NCBI GenBank assembly: GCA_964036045.1
Contig: OZ038385.1
Span: 30,572,306-30,636,305, forward strand
Length of the DNA stretch: 64,000 nt
DNA from: Eutreptiella sp. 'Long Island Sound 2002'
Taxonomy: Eukaryota > Euglenozoa > Euglenophyceae > Eutreptiales > Eutreptiaceae
Direction: 5' to 3'
Positions within the stretch are counted from its first letter, which is position 1, and each line of letters starts with the position of its first letter. The notes under the pieces were generated by a model. That model made no database searches. It was not told the origin of the DNA and saw only the letters and a program-made list of their open reading frames with translations. The position numbers were made by a program, and so were the translations under genes. Below are positions 33,607 through 43,179 of the stretch, piece by piece.

Positions 33607-34734
33607 GGGGGCGGCTCCGAAGAGGAGGACTTGGTTTTCTGGATCCTCGTGAAAATCGGGGATCAAGTTTTTCGAGCGGTGCTTGTCACCGGAGCAACAC
33701 TTTCCATAGTGGCCCGGCGCCTGCTAAAGACTTTCAAGAAAACTAAGACCGTGGCCATAAGAGTAGGGGATGGGCGTACCATCCATTCCTTGGGGGGGGC
33801 CGATGTGACTATATGCCTGGGCGACCAAACCGTCACCCAACACTGCAGAGTGCTGGACACCAACGCCTTTGACATCGTCATTCGTACAGACTTCCTACGA
33901 AGAAACCACCAGGTAAAAATGCTGTCTCTCCAGCGCCCCTATTCTTTGCACTGCGACTTTGGCAGTGGGCTGTTCTCCGTACCTTTGGAGCTGTCAGGAC
34001 AAAAAGAGTCGGGGCTGCGCTACGCATCCAAGACTAGCTATCGTACTGAAAACTACCCATTGGCCCGTCACGTTCTTGAAAATTGACTGGCGGCCCTTCA
34101 GGTAAACCTGGATGAGATCCAGGTGGAATTGTTTGCGAGCCAACAACAGCACATCATGCAGTTGTACTGCTCGAAACAATTGAACAATACTTTCCGTTTC
34201 TGCTGGAAAGCAATGGGCCTAGCGTATGCTAACCCTCCCTTCTCCCTGCTCGCCAAGGTTCTAACCAAAATCGCTTATGAGGGAGGAAGGGTTGTCATGT
34301 GCACCCCTGACTGGGGCTGCTCTGGTGAACATGCTTACTGGCGCCGTATGCTAGATAGAATGACCGTGGGAAGAGTGCAACTCCCCGACGGCCCCATCTA
34401 TGTGCCTGAGGACTCAGACACAGCTATGCAGGCCCCTGAGTGGGCCAGGTTCCTGTCCATCGTCGATGAATCTCTGAATCCTGTACCCCTGTGTGACCTA
34501 CACCAGGTGCTACTGAAAGAAGTCATGGCCGAAAATTGTGGCCTGACCCTTTCTGATCTCAAAAATCGATCTCCTGAGCACCTATCTGCCACACTTACAG
34601 GGTGTGAGTCTCCCGATGACTATCTGGAACCTGCAGCTGTAAAGGGGGATGCTGACGACCAGCTGTCTGAGATCGCCAGCACTATCCCTCCTGTTGATCC
34701 CAGCTGTATTGACCTAAACACAGTGCCTTCTTAG
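33607..34734 (+). pseudogene. Element E1 protease and Dam-like domain
   Basis: In frame with gag across the TAG. The protease signature is LVTGATLSIV: the catalytic Asp is replaced by Val (VTG at 33685-33693), so the protease is dead. A TGA at 34084 follows. The Dam-like domain begins VELFASQQQHIMQLYCS (34126), then YANPPFSLLAKVLTKIAYEG with NPPF at 34231-34242, then VVMCTPDWG and a linker. The frame ends with a TAG at 34732-34734 and continues after a frameshift at 34743. The motif order is the same as in E2 and E3. Confidence 0.82.
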
Positions 34735-34742
34735 CCCAGCTG

Positions 34743-35321
34743 TTGCTAGAGGCGGTAGATCTAGAGTCAGCCCCTGAGCCCGCTTCCCCTGTCCGGAAGC
34801 CAGTGCTACACATGCAGCCTATGCACACAGGTGAACCCGTGGCCCGGAGTGCTGATGCTCTGGCGCGACCTGCATCTAATAACATGCCATTGTCTGAGCA
34901 TGACACTCAGGAACTCCGGCGGCTGTTGTACCTGAAGGCCGAAGGTATTGAGCGTCAAGAGCGGCTGCAATACCTCAGACAGACCTGGAAATCCTCCATC
35001 TGGTCTGAGGAGGACGATGATTCCTATACGCTGCCTGATCCTGAGATACCGCTAGTGTATTTTCTGCACTATGGGCAGCAATGTCCCCCTGAGTGGAATG
35101 ATGGTTCTGTGCCTGCCGAAACTGCTGATCGGCAGAAAAAGAAAGAACAGGGAAACAGCAACCTCCATGCTGAGGAGGATTTCTTGCAGAAACTCGAGAG
35201 TCTTAACCTTGACCCCCGACTGAAGAAACTGCTGATAACCTATGAGGAGGTGTTCGGCGCCTTGACGCCTCCCCTCTCTTGTAAAAAAACTGGTCCAGAT
35301 GGACCTGAAACTGAAACCTGA
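34743..35321 (+). pseudogene. Element E1 acidic linker between Dam-like domain and RT
   Basis: A Glu/Asp-rich segment that matches the linker of E2 in position and pattern (LHAEEDFLQKLESLNLDPRL corresponds to the E2 segment ending LLDPRVQKLIRTF). It leads into the RT but changes frame at the A7 run at 35283-35289. Confidence 0.7.
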
Positions 35322-36354
35322 ATTTGAAAAGACGCGAGTGAGGCCTCCTCCCTATCCCGCTCAACAGGAACAGGTTGAAGAAATCGAGCGCCAGATCCAG
35401 GAATGTATTGATGCTGACCTCGTTGAAGAATATAAGAAGGGGGACTACCCCCATCACTGCAGTCCCTGTTTCCTGGTTGCCAAACCAGGGTCCACTGCCC
35501 TACGACTGGTTGTTGACTATGGTGAGGTCAACAAGAAAACCCAGAACCACTCAGGGAGTATTCCTAACATGGAAAATACCCTGGAGCGTATTGCCAAATG
35601 CAGGTACAAGACCAAAATAGACAAACGCTCTGGTTTCTGGCAGGTGGACCTAACCGCCGCAGCTCAGGAGCTTCTGGCTTTTATAATCCCTAAGGGCCGT
35701 GTCTTTAAGTGGAAGGTTATGCCTTTCGGAGTGGCTAATGCCCCAGCGCTCTTCCAGGAGCTAATGAACGAAATTTTGTACATACTGAGGCGCAGGCCTC
35801 TAGTACAAGAGTTGATTTCTCGGGGTGCAGAAATGGAGGCTCACATCGACGACGTGAGTTGGGGTACTAATACCCAAGAGGACCATGTCCTTCTCCTCCG
35901 TGAATTTTTCATTGTTTGTCAAGAAAACCAGCTCCGAATCAAACTCGAAAAATGTGAGTTTATGAAAGAGGAGATGGAATATTTGGGATTCGACGTGGGG
36001 TATGGTTGGTGGAAACCAGCCGCGTCTAAGATGCAGCCCCTACAGGACATGCAGATTCGCGATGACCCTAAGAAGGGTCTACACGACGTGAGGAGTTTTG
36101 TGGGCACCTGCAATTTCTATCGGCGTCACATCCACAATTTTACTTACTCCTCTGCCCCCCTCACTGACCTAATCAAGAAAACTACTCCCTGGAGGTGGAC
36201 CGCCAGAGAGGAAGAGTGTTTCCAGGAGTTGAAGAAGAAGATTGCCTCCTCCAACTGCCTTGGAGTACCCTGCCCTAAGGGCGAGATGGTCCTGATCACT
36301 GATGCCAGTGATGTAGGGGGGGGGTGGTACGATCTACCAATTACAGGAGCTTAA
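35299..36354 (+). pseudogene. Element E1 reverse transcriptase
   Basis: A full RT: fingers (HHCSPCFLVAKPGSTALRLVVDY), palm motif A (KIDKRSGFWQVDLT), LMPFGVANAP-like motif B, catalytic box HIDD at 35842-35853 (His where most RTs have Tyr), thumb (YLGFDVGYGWWKP) and connection (FVGTCNFYRRHI). The start of RNase H (MVLITDASDVGGG) is read before the frame breaks at a G run near 36315-36323, after which RNase H continues in the 36413 frame. Confidence 0.88.
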
Positions 36355-36412
36355 CCCCGCTGAACTAACCCACTGCCATTATCGTACTAGTGGACTGAAC
36401 CGTGATGGTTCG

Positions 36413-38189
36413 TTGAAACATGACTATCCTACCAGTGAGTGGCGACTGGTGCCACTGGGACACTGGAATTGGAAATGGAACCAAGCGCGTTCCAATTACA
36501 GCACCTATGACCAGGAACTCCTGGCCGGTATGTTGGTGCTTTCGTCACAATCCCGACTCCTGGGATCTAACCCTATTGTCTGGCTGTGTGACCAGGAGCC
36601 TGTGAAGTCTTTTCAGAAGGGCCCACCACCAGAGAAAGCTAAGCAAAAGCGGTGGTGGACTTACCTGAGCCAGTTCAGGCTGACAGTGCATCATATCCCC
36701 GGAATAAAGAATGAACTGTCTGACTATATATCGCACAACAACTTCGATGCGCTTATAGGTGAGAGCTCTGAGGCGCTCGCCAGAGAGGCTTTCCAGCGTA
36801 TGGATGTCCAGCTTGACCTGTCCATGCGCACTGCTGGAATCCTGGAGGGTTGGAGTCTAACCGACTATCAGTCAGAGTACAAAGAAATTCTCCAAACCCT
36901 CAGCACTGGTCTCGAACCCCGTGTCATTGACGGGCACCAGTGGTATAAAAACAATCAGTACCTCTTCTACGAGGACCGAATTGTGGTGCCTGAGGCACGA
37001 CTGGATGGGTGCCTACAGTGGTCCCATCTCAGTTCTGGTCACACTGGTGCTAATCGCTCAGTGGACTTCTTCCGTGAGTGTTTCTACTCTAGTCTAACCC
37101 TGACTGAACTGAGGTCTCGTATGCAGACCATTGTGGATGCTTGTGGCTGTCATGCCAGCAAGCAGAGCGACAGTAGGGATAGGGGCCTGATCTCCAGCAT
37201 ACCCATACCCTATTGTGCTAACTCTCTTCTCTACGTGGATTTCATCCACGGCCTACCACGCTTCGGCGGCTATGATAGTTGCCTAGTGGTCACCTGTGGC
37301 CTATATCGCTTCACCCGTGTGTTCCCTTGCAATAAGGGAATCACAGGTGAGCAGACTGTGAAGGTGTTGGTCGAACAATGGTTCGAACCCTATGGAGCAC
37401 CTAAGCAGGTGCACTCTGATGAGGATGTACGCATCCGCAGTGACACTGGGTGGTACAAACGAGTGCTAAATGCCCTCAACGTGGAGGTAACCACAGGTGT
37501 GCCCTATACCCACACGTCTAACCCTCTCTGTGAGAGACAGAACCGTATGGTGGAGCAAAACTTAAGAATCCTGATGAAACAGGAGCGTACCAAGGACTGG
37601 GTACGCCTAGTGCCCTGGGCAGTGCTGACCATGAACTCACAGCGGAGCTCCTCTACGGGTTTTACCCCCCACAAACTGTTCCATGGAGGATGACCTGCTT
37701 GGTTCTTCAAAACCCCCTTTCCTGAGGACTTCAAGAGCCCTGTGGGAGATTGGCTGGAACACAAGCAGTCTCTGGCTAACCAGGCTGGGACTAACCTGAG
37801 ACACATTCGTGACCGTGAACTGAGCCGACAGAACCGCCTACGGCGACCTGCCAGCTTCAAGGTTGGTGACCTTGTTTTGGTATACCATTCACGCCTACCC
37901 TCCTGGCCACATAACTGCCTACAGGACCCTTATTTTGGACCCTATCGCATCATCAGGATAGATGGATCCAGGATCCATGTCAGGTGCAGTCCACGTCTAG
38001 GTGGTGAACTGCTGTGTGCACCTAAACAGTTGAGGCACTATCACTCCCCTGACGATTCGTCTTGGGATGAGTGGCGCCTCAGCGACAGTGAGGTCAAGCG
38101 TATAGACCTAGAGAACGCTGCCAGTCCAGAGGAGGCAGACAAACTCGAAGAGATGACTGCCGATGAGATGGCAGTCGGTGGTTACTACG
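36413..38189 (+). pseudogene. Element E1 RNase H, integrase and N-terminal edge of chromodomain
   Basis: RNase H continues with VPLGHWNWKWNQARSNYS and a DQE...HHIPGIKNELSDYIS tail. Integrase has an HH-CC zinc finger (HLSSGHTG to CGCHAS), then LYVDFIHGLP, HSDEDVRIRS (Asp at 37418-37420) and NPLCERQ (Glu at 37532-37534), with 37 residues between the last two. A TGA at 37691-37693 replaces an Arg-type codon of the family. GPY-like module: YFGPYRIIRIDG and RCSPRLGGELL. The frame reaches VGGYY at the edge of the chromodomain and is cut by E2 at 38189; it resumes in frame at 59762. Confidence 0.88.
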
Positions 38190-38976
38190 AGAAAGTTTTA
38201 TAGTGATTTCAACACGGTGTTTGTGCCTCTCCTGCTGCTTGCTGCTGGTGTAGGGTTTCCTGCTGCTTGTTTTGGAAGATGAAAATGTTTTAGTTGCTGA
38301 AATACAATCAATCCAGGATAGCCCAAGCCAGAGATAAGCAAGTAGAAGAGAATCAGGATCAAAGCATGAAGGGCTGCAGTGTAAACAGTGAAAGATGAAA
38401 GGATATTCACGGAAACTGCAACTCAAGGCACATCTGATTGCGTATTCACAAAGATAACTGAAATGTTTTGGAAAAAGAGTTGGAAAACTGCCCCATGGTC
38501 ACTCAGTCTCCATACTGCCATCTCAGGAGATGTGCACTCTTTGTTTTGGGTCCCATATGTGCTGAGGTGGCAGGGCATGTGGCGATGAGGTCACTGCCAT
38601 GTCACATGGGATCTTCCTACTTAGCTAGGCTGACCGGGAATTGAACCCAGGACCTCTCAAAAAGGGGTGCCCAGCCCCCTAGGGTGCATACCACTAGGAC
38701 AGCTAAGATTTCATGAGAAAACATAGATAAATTCATAGGCTCTGCCCAGGATATGTCAGTTCTCAGTCAACTCAGGAAACGATGAATAGCCTCACATTGA
38801 TAGGGGATTAAGGGGTCCACTCCATATCCTGATTGGGTGTTTGGTTCCATAGGTCAAAGTGTGTTGTCACCACTTTTGGTTGGGCCAATACTAAGATAGA
38901 AATGCCTGTGTGCTCAGTGCATCTCTAATACAACTGAAGTATGCCTCAAAGCATTGGAAAAGCACTTTTTCTTACT
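38190..38976 (-). repeat. Element E2 3' LTR
   Basis: 787 bp. On minus it starts AGTAAGAAAAAGTGC and ends AAAACTTTCT. It aligns along its whole length with 58969-59756 with few substitutions. It includes the tRNA-like fold at 38620-38707. Confidence 0.92.
38620..38707 (-). other. tRNA-like fold in E2 3' LTR
   Basis: On minus, the arms CTTAGCT/AGCTAAG close the segment. Inside are a D-like arm (CTAG...CTAG), an anticodon-like arm GGGGG-CTGGGCA-CCCCT with a 7-base loop, U33 and GGG in the anticodon place (a Pro-type reading), and a T-like arm CTGGG-TTCAATT-CCCGG. The acceptor stem is imperfect, so this is a tRNA-derived or tRNA-mimicking module, not a confident tRNA gene. It is in element sense. 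Confidence 0.5.
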
Positions 38977-38984
38977 CCCCCCTT
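38977..38984 (-). promoter_or_regulatory. Element E2 polypurine tract
   Basis: AAGGGGGG on minus, immediately before the AGTAAG start of the 3' LTR. Confidence 0.88.
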
Positions 38985-40087
38985 GTGCTGTGGTGACCAC
39001 CACTGTCGCAGTTTCAGGAAAAAGGGATTTTTTTCTTAACCTTTCCTTGGTTTCCACATCTACTTTAAAATACCTATAGTTTCCCTCACACAGAAAAATG
39101 GACGCTCACCATGGCTGGCGCCTTTTTGCTGCTTTGTTCGTGACATTTCCTACAGAAAGCTCAGCGCTCATGGCGCTGCTGGGGTGCCTGTGGCTTGGTT
39201 GGGTTAGTTTGGGAGCATGCCAAAACATGTGCATGTGCATCCCTCCCTCCAAGACGCAGCGCGACATAAACCCAACGCAAGACACAATATACACACTTGC
39301 ATGGGTTCTTGTAAACCTGCTGGCGACCTGTGACCTGTCTTAGGGCGAAGGGAGTCGTTAAAAAAATTAAATTGCCCCTGAATGGGGTCTTGGGTTCTGC
39401 TCAGTCTCCTGGCTGCTGCGTTTCGGCCCAGAAAGCAGCCTACTCAGCGACGCTTTCGCGAGGATATCTGCAGAGACAGGAATGGGAGAATTATGGACGA
39501 ATCCACGCAAACGCGAAGCGACAACACCTAAGTCCGTCAAACGACGGCCTAGAATTTTTCTAAGACACCACATCTGAGCAGAATCCAATTGTGCATCAGA
39601 TGCACATTTTTATAAAAATTATAGTCATCTCTCGATTTTTTAAATCAAGAAATTCCTACGCATAAAAAGGCGGCGCGCAGGAGCGGCTCCTAGCGAAGCG
39701 CCGGAAAATGCAGAAATAATGAGATTATAAACGTATGTCTCACGTAGACTGGAAAATGACAAGACACGCATTAATAAATAAACATACAGATTCCACCCAC
39801 ACTGATAGAAGAATCAAAAATCCAAGAATTCCAAAATCAACGAAAAGACTTCAATGAATCAGGTAGAAACCACAGGTGTGCTCGTCCCGTATGCAGCATG
39901 CACATTGCTCGTCTCGTGTCTCCGTGAACGAGTCTTGTGGCTGCGCTAACAAACGATAGAGGGCTAGATTAGAAAGATTGCAGATGATTAGAGGTCAGAT
40001 CAGGGTGATTAGACATACACACAAGTGCATAGCGACGTTTTTCGCTTGCGCCTCGTTTCACGTTCCCACTTGCTCTTTCTCTCCAGC
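38985..40087 (-). other. Element E2 3' noncoding region, distal part
   Basis: About 1.1 kb between the conserved structured block and the polypurine tract. No supported ORF and no envelope-like sequence. A/T-rich around 39590-39850. Confidence 0.6.
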
Positions 40088-40269
40088 GGTAGGTAAGGTG
40101 AGTGAGCCCAGGAGGGGCCACCCCCTGGTGGAGTCCGTGATTGGGGTTCAGATGGGCCGGTTTGCCCAAGACAACTCGTCCATGCGTGCATGCTCGTGCA
40201 TTCACACACGCATTAAAGGGTAGGCCACGCGAAATGCGCACCGTAAACCTTGTTTAGGTTACCCAGGGG

Positions 40270-40303
40270 CTCCTCGGTACGTTCTTTAAGAGAACCTGAG
40301 GAG
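40270..40303 (-). promoter_or_regulatory. E2 hairpin with compensatory counterpart in E1
   Basis: An outer stem CTCCTC/GAGGAG (40270-40275 with 40298-40303) and an inner stem GTTCT/AGAAC (40281-40285 with 40291-40295). The matching place in E1 (61333-61366) has a different but still perfectly paired outer stem. Confidence 0.75.
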
Positions 40304-40332
40304 TCTCTTAACGCTTGCTTGCTTAACAGGGC

Positions 40333-40414
40333 GTGTTTGCGGACAGTGTATTATAGGTCACACTGAGAATCGTATAATACGTTGAGTGTGGCTTGGTTCC
40401 TCCGCCGCAAACAC
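40333..40414 (-). promoter_or_regulatory. E2 stem-closed domain with possible H-type pseudoknot
   Basis: A 10-bp closing stem GTGTTTGCGG/CCGCAAACAC (40333-40342 with 40405-40414). Within it on minus, CACACT (40390-40385) pairs AGTGTG (40364-40359), and GTATTATA (40380-40373) in its loop can pair TATAATAC (40355-40348) outside it, the topology of an H-type pseudoknot. E1 keeps all inner pairings but has another closing stem. Confidence 0.75.
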
Positions 40415-41152
40415 CCCTTCATTTGCCTTTGCTTTACAGGTGGGCAGGTAGGGTGATTGGTGCAGCAGCATACCATTTTTTTCTAGCCCTGCTAAACAAG
40501 GGCGCTGATCACACAAACAATTGACTGCACCTCCGCCAGGAGTGGCGGTGGCAGTTCGACTCCATCGACATCCACGCTGTGCACGCAACAAGACCACCTC
40601 TTCCCTCCAAGCCCTAGCAGGGGAAACGCGTTGTGGCTTCCCCTGTTAGGCCACAGTTGCTTAGCAGCGCTCTGTTCTCCTGTCTCCTTCACAGGAGGGT
40701 CATTAGGACCCACGACTTGTTCTTCAACCACACCCAGTAGAGTGTGCGTGTAGGAGTGGTAGTCCTGAGTGGGGGCTTGAGCCAGTTGCAGAAGTGCTCG
40801 CCCACCAGGATGGTGCCACTGTAGGTAGGGTGTGTAGTGTAGTGGTGTCTCCCTTCCCGCGTGCTTTTCCTCGTGGGCAGGGGAGTGCGTTAGCTTTTGG
40901 CCTTTAGCAAAAATGGGCGTTTTGTATGCCCTTAGCACACTTGGCCACCCCTCCCCTGTAGTAGGTAGGGCTTTTGCCGTCTTCCCCCAAGGATAGGCGC
41001 CAGCACAGAAATTGGGCGCCATAGGAGTGGTACCAGTACCTGACTAGGACCTTCGGTCCGACATCAGCGAAGCCCGGTCTCCGGGAGCCACGCCCGGGAG
41101 AGAAGTGAGACACACACAGACATACGTAGCACACTTAGGGGTAAGGTAAGGT

Positions 41153-43179
41153 TCAGTCCCTAGCTTTAGTCTTGGAGGCAAGCGTCTCAGCGAGCCTCAG
41201 CAACTCACCAAGGTTGTTCTGGGACAAGTAGTCAACCAGAACTGAGTTTAGTCGTCCCTCACGTAGAACAAACGCAGAGAAGGGCTCCCAGGTGGCCTCT
41301 TCGACTCCAAACCCTTCCCAGAGGGTGAGGAAGCGCCAACCCTGGCGATAGGGGTGGCGTAGGACAGACTTCACCAGGTAGAAGCCTTCCTTAGCCATCT
41401 CCTCGGCATTCATGTCGGGGAGTTCCCCTTCAACTTCCATAGGGCTGGCAGCCCCTTGTAGGTCTAGGGCGGCGATTTCCTCCTCCTTCAGCTCCCACTC
41501 CTCCCCACAGAGGTCTTCAGGATCATAGTAGCGCTTCAGGTGTTGAGCAGCGCACACCAGGGTCCCCCCTAGACGGGGAGAACACCGCACGGTGATACGG
41601 TGTCCATCCACTGATGGAATCTTGTACGGCCCAAAGTATGGGTCATCACTGGTGGAGCGTGGCCAGGCGGGTAGTCGACTGTGGTGCACCAGCACCCAGT
41701 CCCCCTCTTGGTAGGTGGCCGGTACTCGGTGCTTGTTCTTCTTGTTCCACTGACGCTCCCTCACTCTCTGGAGCATAGCCTTGGCCTTGTCCACTTTCGC
41801 TTGTTGCTCTTGGACCCATTCACCCACAGAAGAATGGGTGTCCTCTGGATAGGGGGCATGTAGGAACCATGCCGGGGGCCCTAGGAATAGCTCATGGGGC
41901 GAGTAGCCAGTAGCTGAACTCTCTTGGGAGTTCATCATCAAGGATATGACGGGGAGTAGTCTCACCCAGTCTCTGGTGCGTTCAGTTTTGCACCATATCC
42001 TTACATTCTCCTTGAGGACACGGATCTGTCGCTCACATAGGGGGTTGCTCGTGTGCGAGTGGGGAATCCCCGTAGACACCTGGACATTGAGGGATCTCAG
42101 GACCCTCCTGTACCAGCCAGTATCTGAGCGTACTCCTACGTCCTCATCACAGTTGATCTCTTTGGGCGCCCCATAGACACACAACCACTCCTCCAGGAGT
42201 ATCTTGATAGTCTCCTCCCCGGTAATGTGCTTGGTACATGGGAACACCCTGGTAAACCTGGTCAACCCACAGGTAACCACGAGGTCGAAGTCATAGCCCC
42301 CGAACTTTGGCATCTCGGTGTAGTCCACGTATAGAACACTGTTAGCACAGTGAGGGATGGGCAGGGTCGAGTAGAGACCTCTGTCCCTGATATCCCCAGG
42401 TTTGCAGGACCTGCACGGGCACTTGTCCACGATAGGCTGGAGGGTTTTCCGCAGTTGGTCGTCAGTCCACGTAGTGTGGAACCACTGCTTGACCAGCCTC
42501 AGGGTACGGTCAGCACCCACATGACCGCTGGACTCATGGGTCCACTTCAGCAGCGCTGGGACTCTGTCACTACGCACCACAATGCGGTCCTCGTGCCAGA
42601 GGTAGCTCTTGTCCCTCTTCCACTGATCTTGGTTGACCAGGAGGGGTTCAAGGCGTTTCTCCAGGCGCTTGTAGATATCCCCAAACTCCTTCAGGTACTC
42701 CGATTGTTGGAGTCCATCCAGGGGGCTTATCATCGTCATGTTGAGGTCCAAGTGGACGTCCATTTGGCTGAACGCCTCCTTAGCCAGCGCTTCAGACCTG
42801 GCACCAATCAGGGCGTCGAATTGTTGCGGCTGATGTAGTCTGCACACTCGTTCTTCACTCCCTGGATATGGTGTACCGTCAGCCGTAGTTGACTGAGGTA
42901 GGTCCACCAGCGCCGTAGCTTGGCCTTCTCAGGTGGGGGGCCCTTCTGGAAACTGCGGACCGCTTCTTGGTCGCACAGCCAGACCACAGGGTTACTCCCC
43001 AACAATCGTGCTTGTGAGGATAGCACCAGCATACCCGCGAGCAATTCCTGCTCATAGGTGGAGTAGTTCCCCCTGGCCTGGTTCCACTTCCAGTTCCAGT
43101 GGCCCAGAGGTACTAGGACCCACTTGTCGTCAGGGTAGCTGTGCTTGAGGGTTCCATCTCGGTTGAGACCTTCCGTCCC
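41153..43179 (-). pseudogene. Element E2 RNase H C-part, integrase and chromodomain
   Basis: Continues pol after a TGA near 43179 (a Trp position). RNase H (HWNWKWN, VVWLCDQE, VHHIQGVKNECADYIS) lies in one frame to about 42815; a frameshift near 42810-42830 then passes to the 41153-42907 frame. Integrase has an HH-CC finger (HESSGHVG to CPCRSC), YVDYTEMPKFGG, NCDEDVGVRSD and NPLCERQ with all three acidic residues. GPY-like module: YFGPYKIPSVDG. The chromodomain at the C-terminus reads LVKSVLRHPYRQGWRFLTLW and ATWEPFSAF (about 41250-41390). The stop at 41153 is taken as natural because the conserved noncoding block starts just after it. Confidence 0.88.

Larger units (their letters stand above)
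40088..41134 (-). promoter_or_regulatory. Conserved structured 3' noncoding block of E2
   Basis: About 1 kb that aligns with 60478-61533 of E1 although the LTRs of the two elements do not. Conserved pieces include the GGACC-GAA-GGTCC hairpin (GGACCTTCGGTCC on plus at 41047-41059), a TCTCCCGGG/CCCGGAGA hairpin next to it, GCTGCTAAGCAACTGTGGCC, and the pseudoknot and hairpin described at 40333-40414 and 40270-40303. It starts right after the pol stop at 41153. Possible roles are RNA packaging, export or translation control; none is shown. Confidence 0.75.

Noticed and set aside
38985-41152. Envelope or accessory gene in the long 3' region of E2 (and 59983-62691 of E1)
   Set aside because: Longest ORFs are short, differ between E1 and E2, and show no signal peptide or membrane segment pattern.
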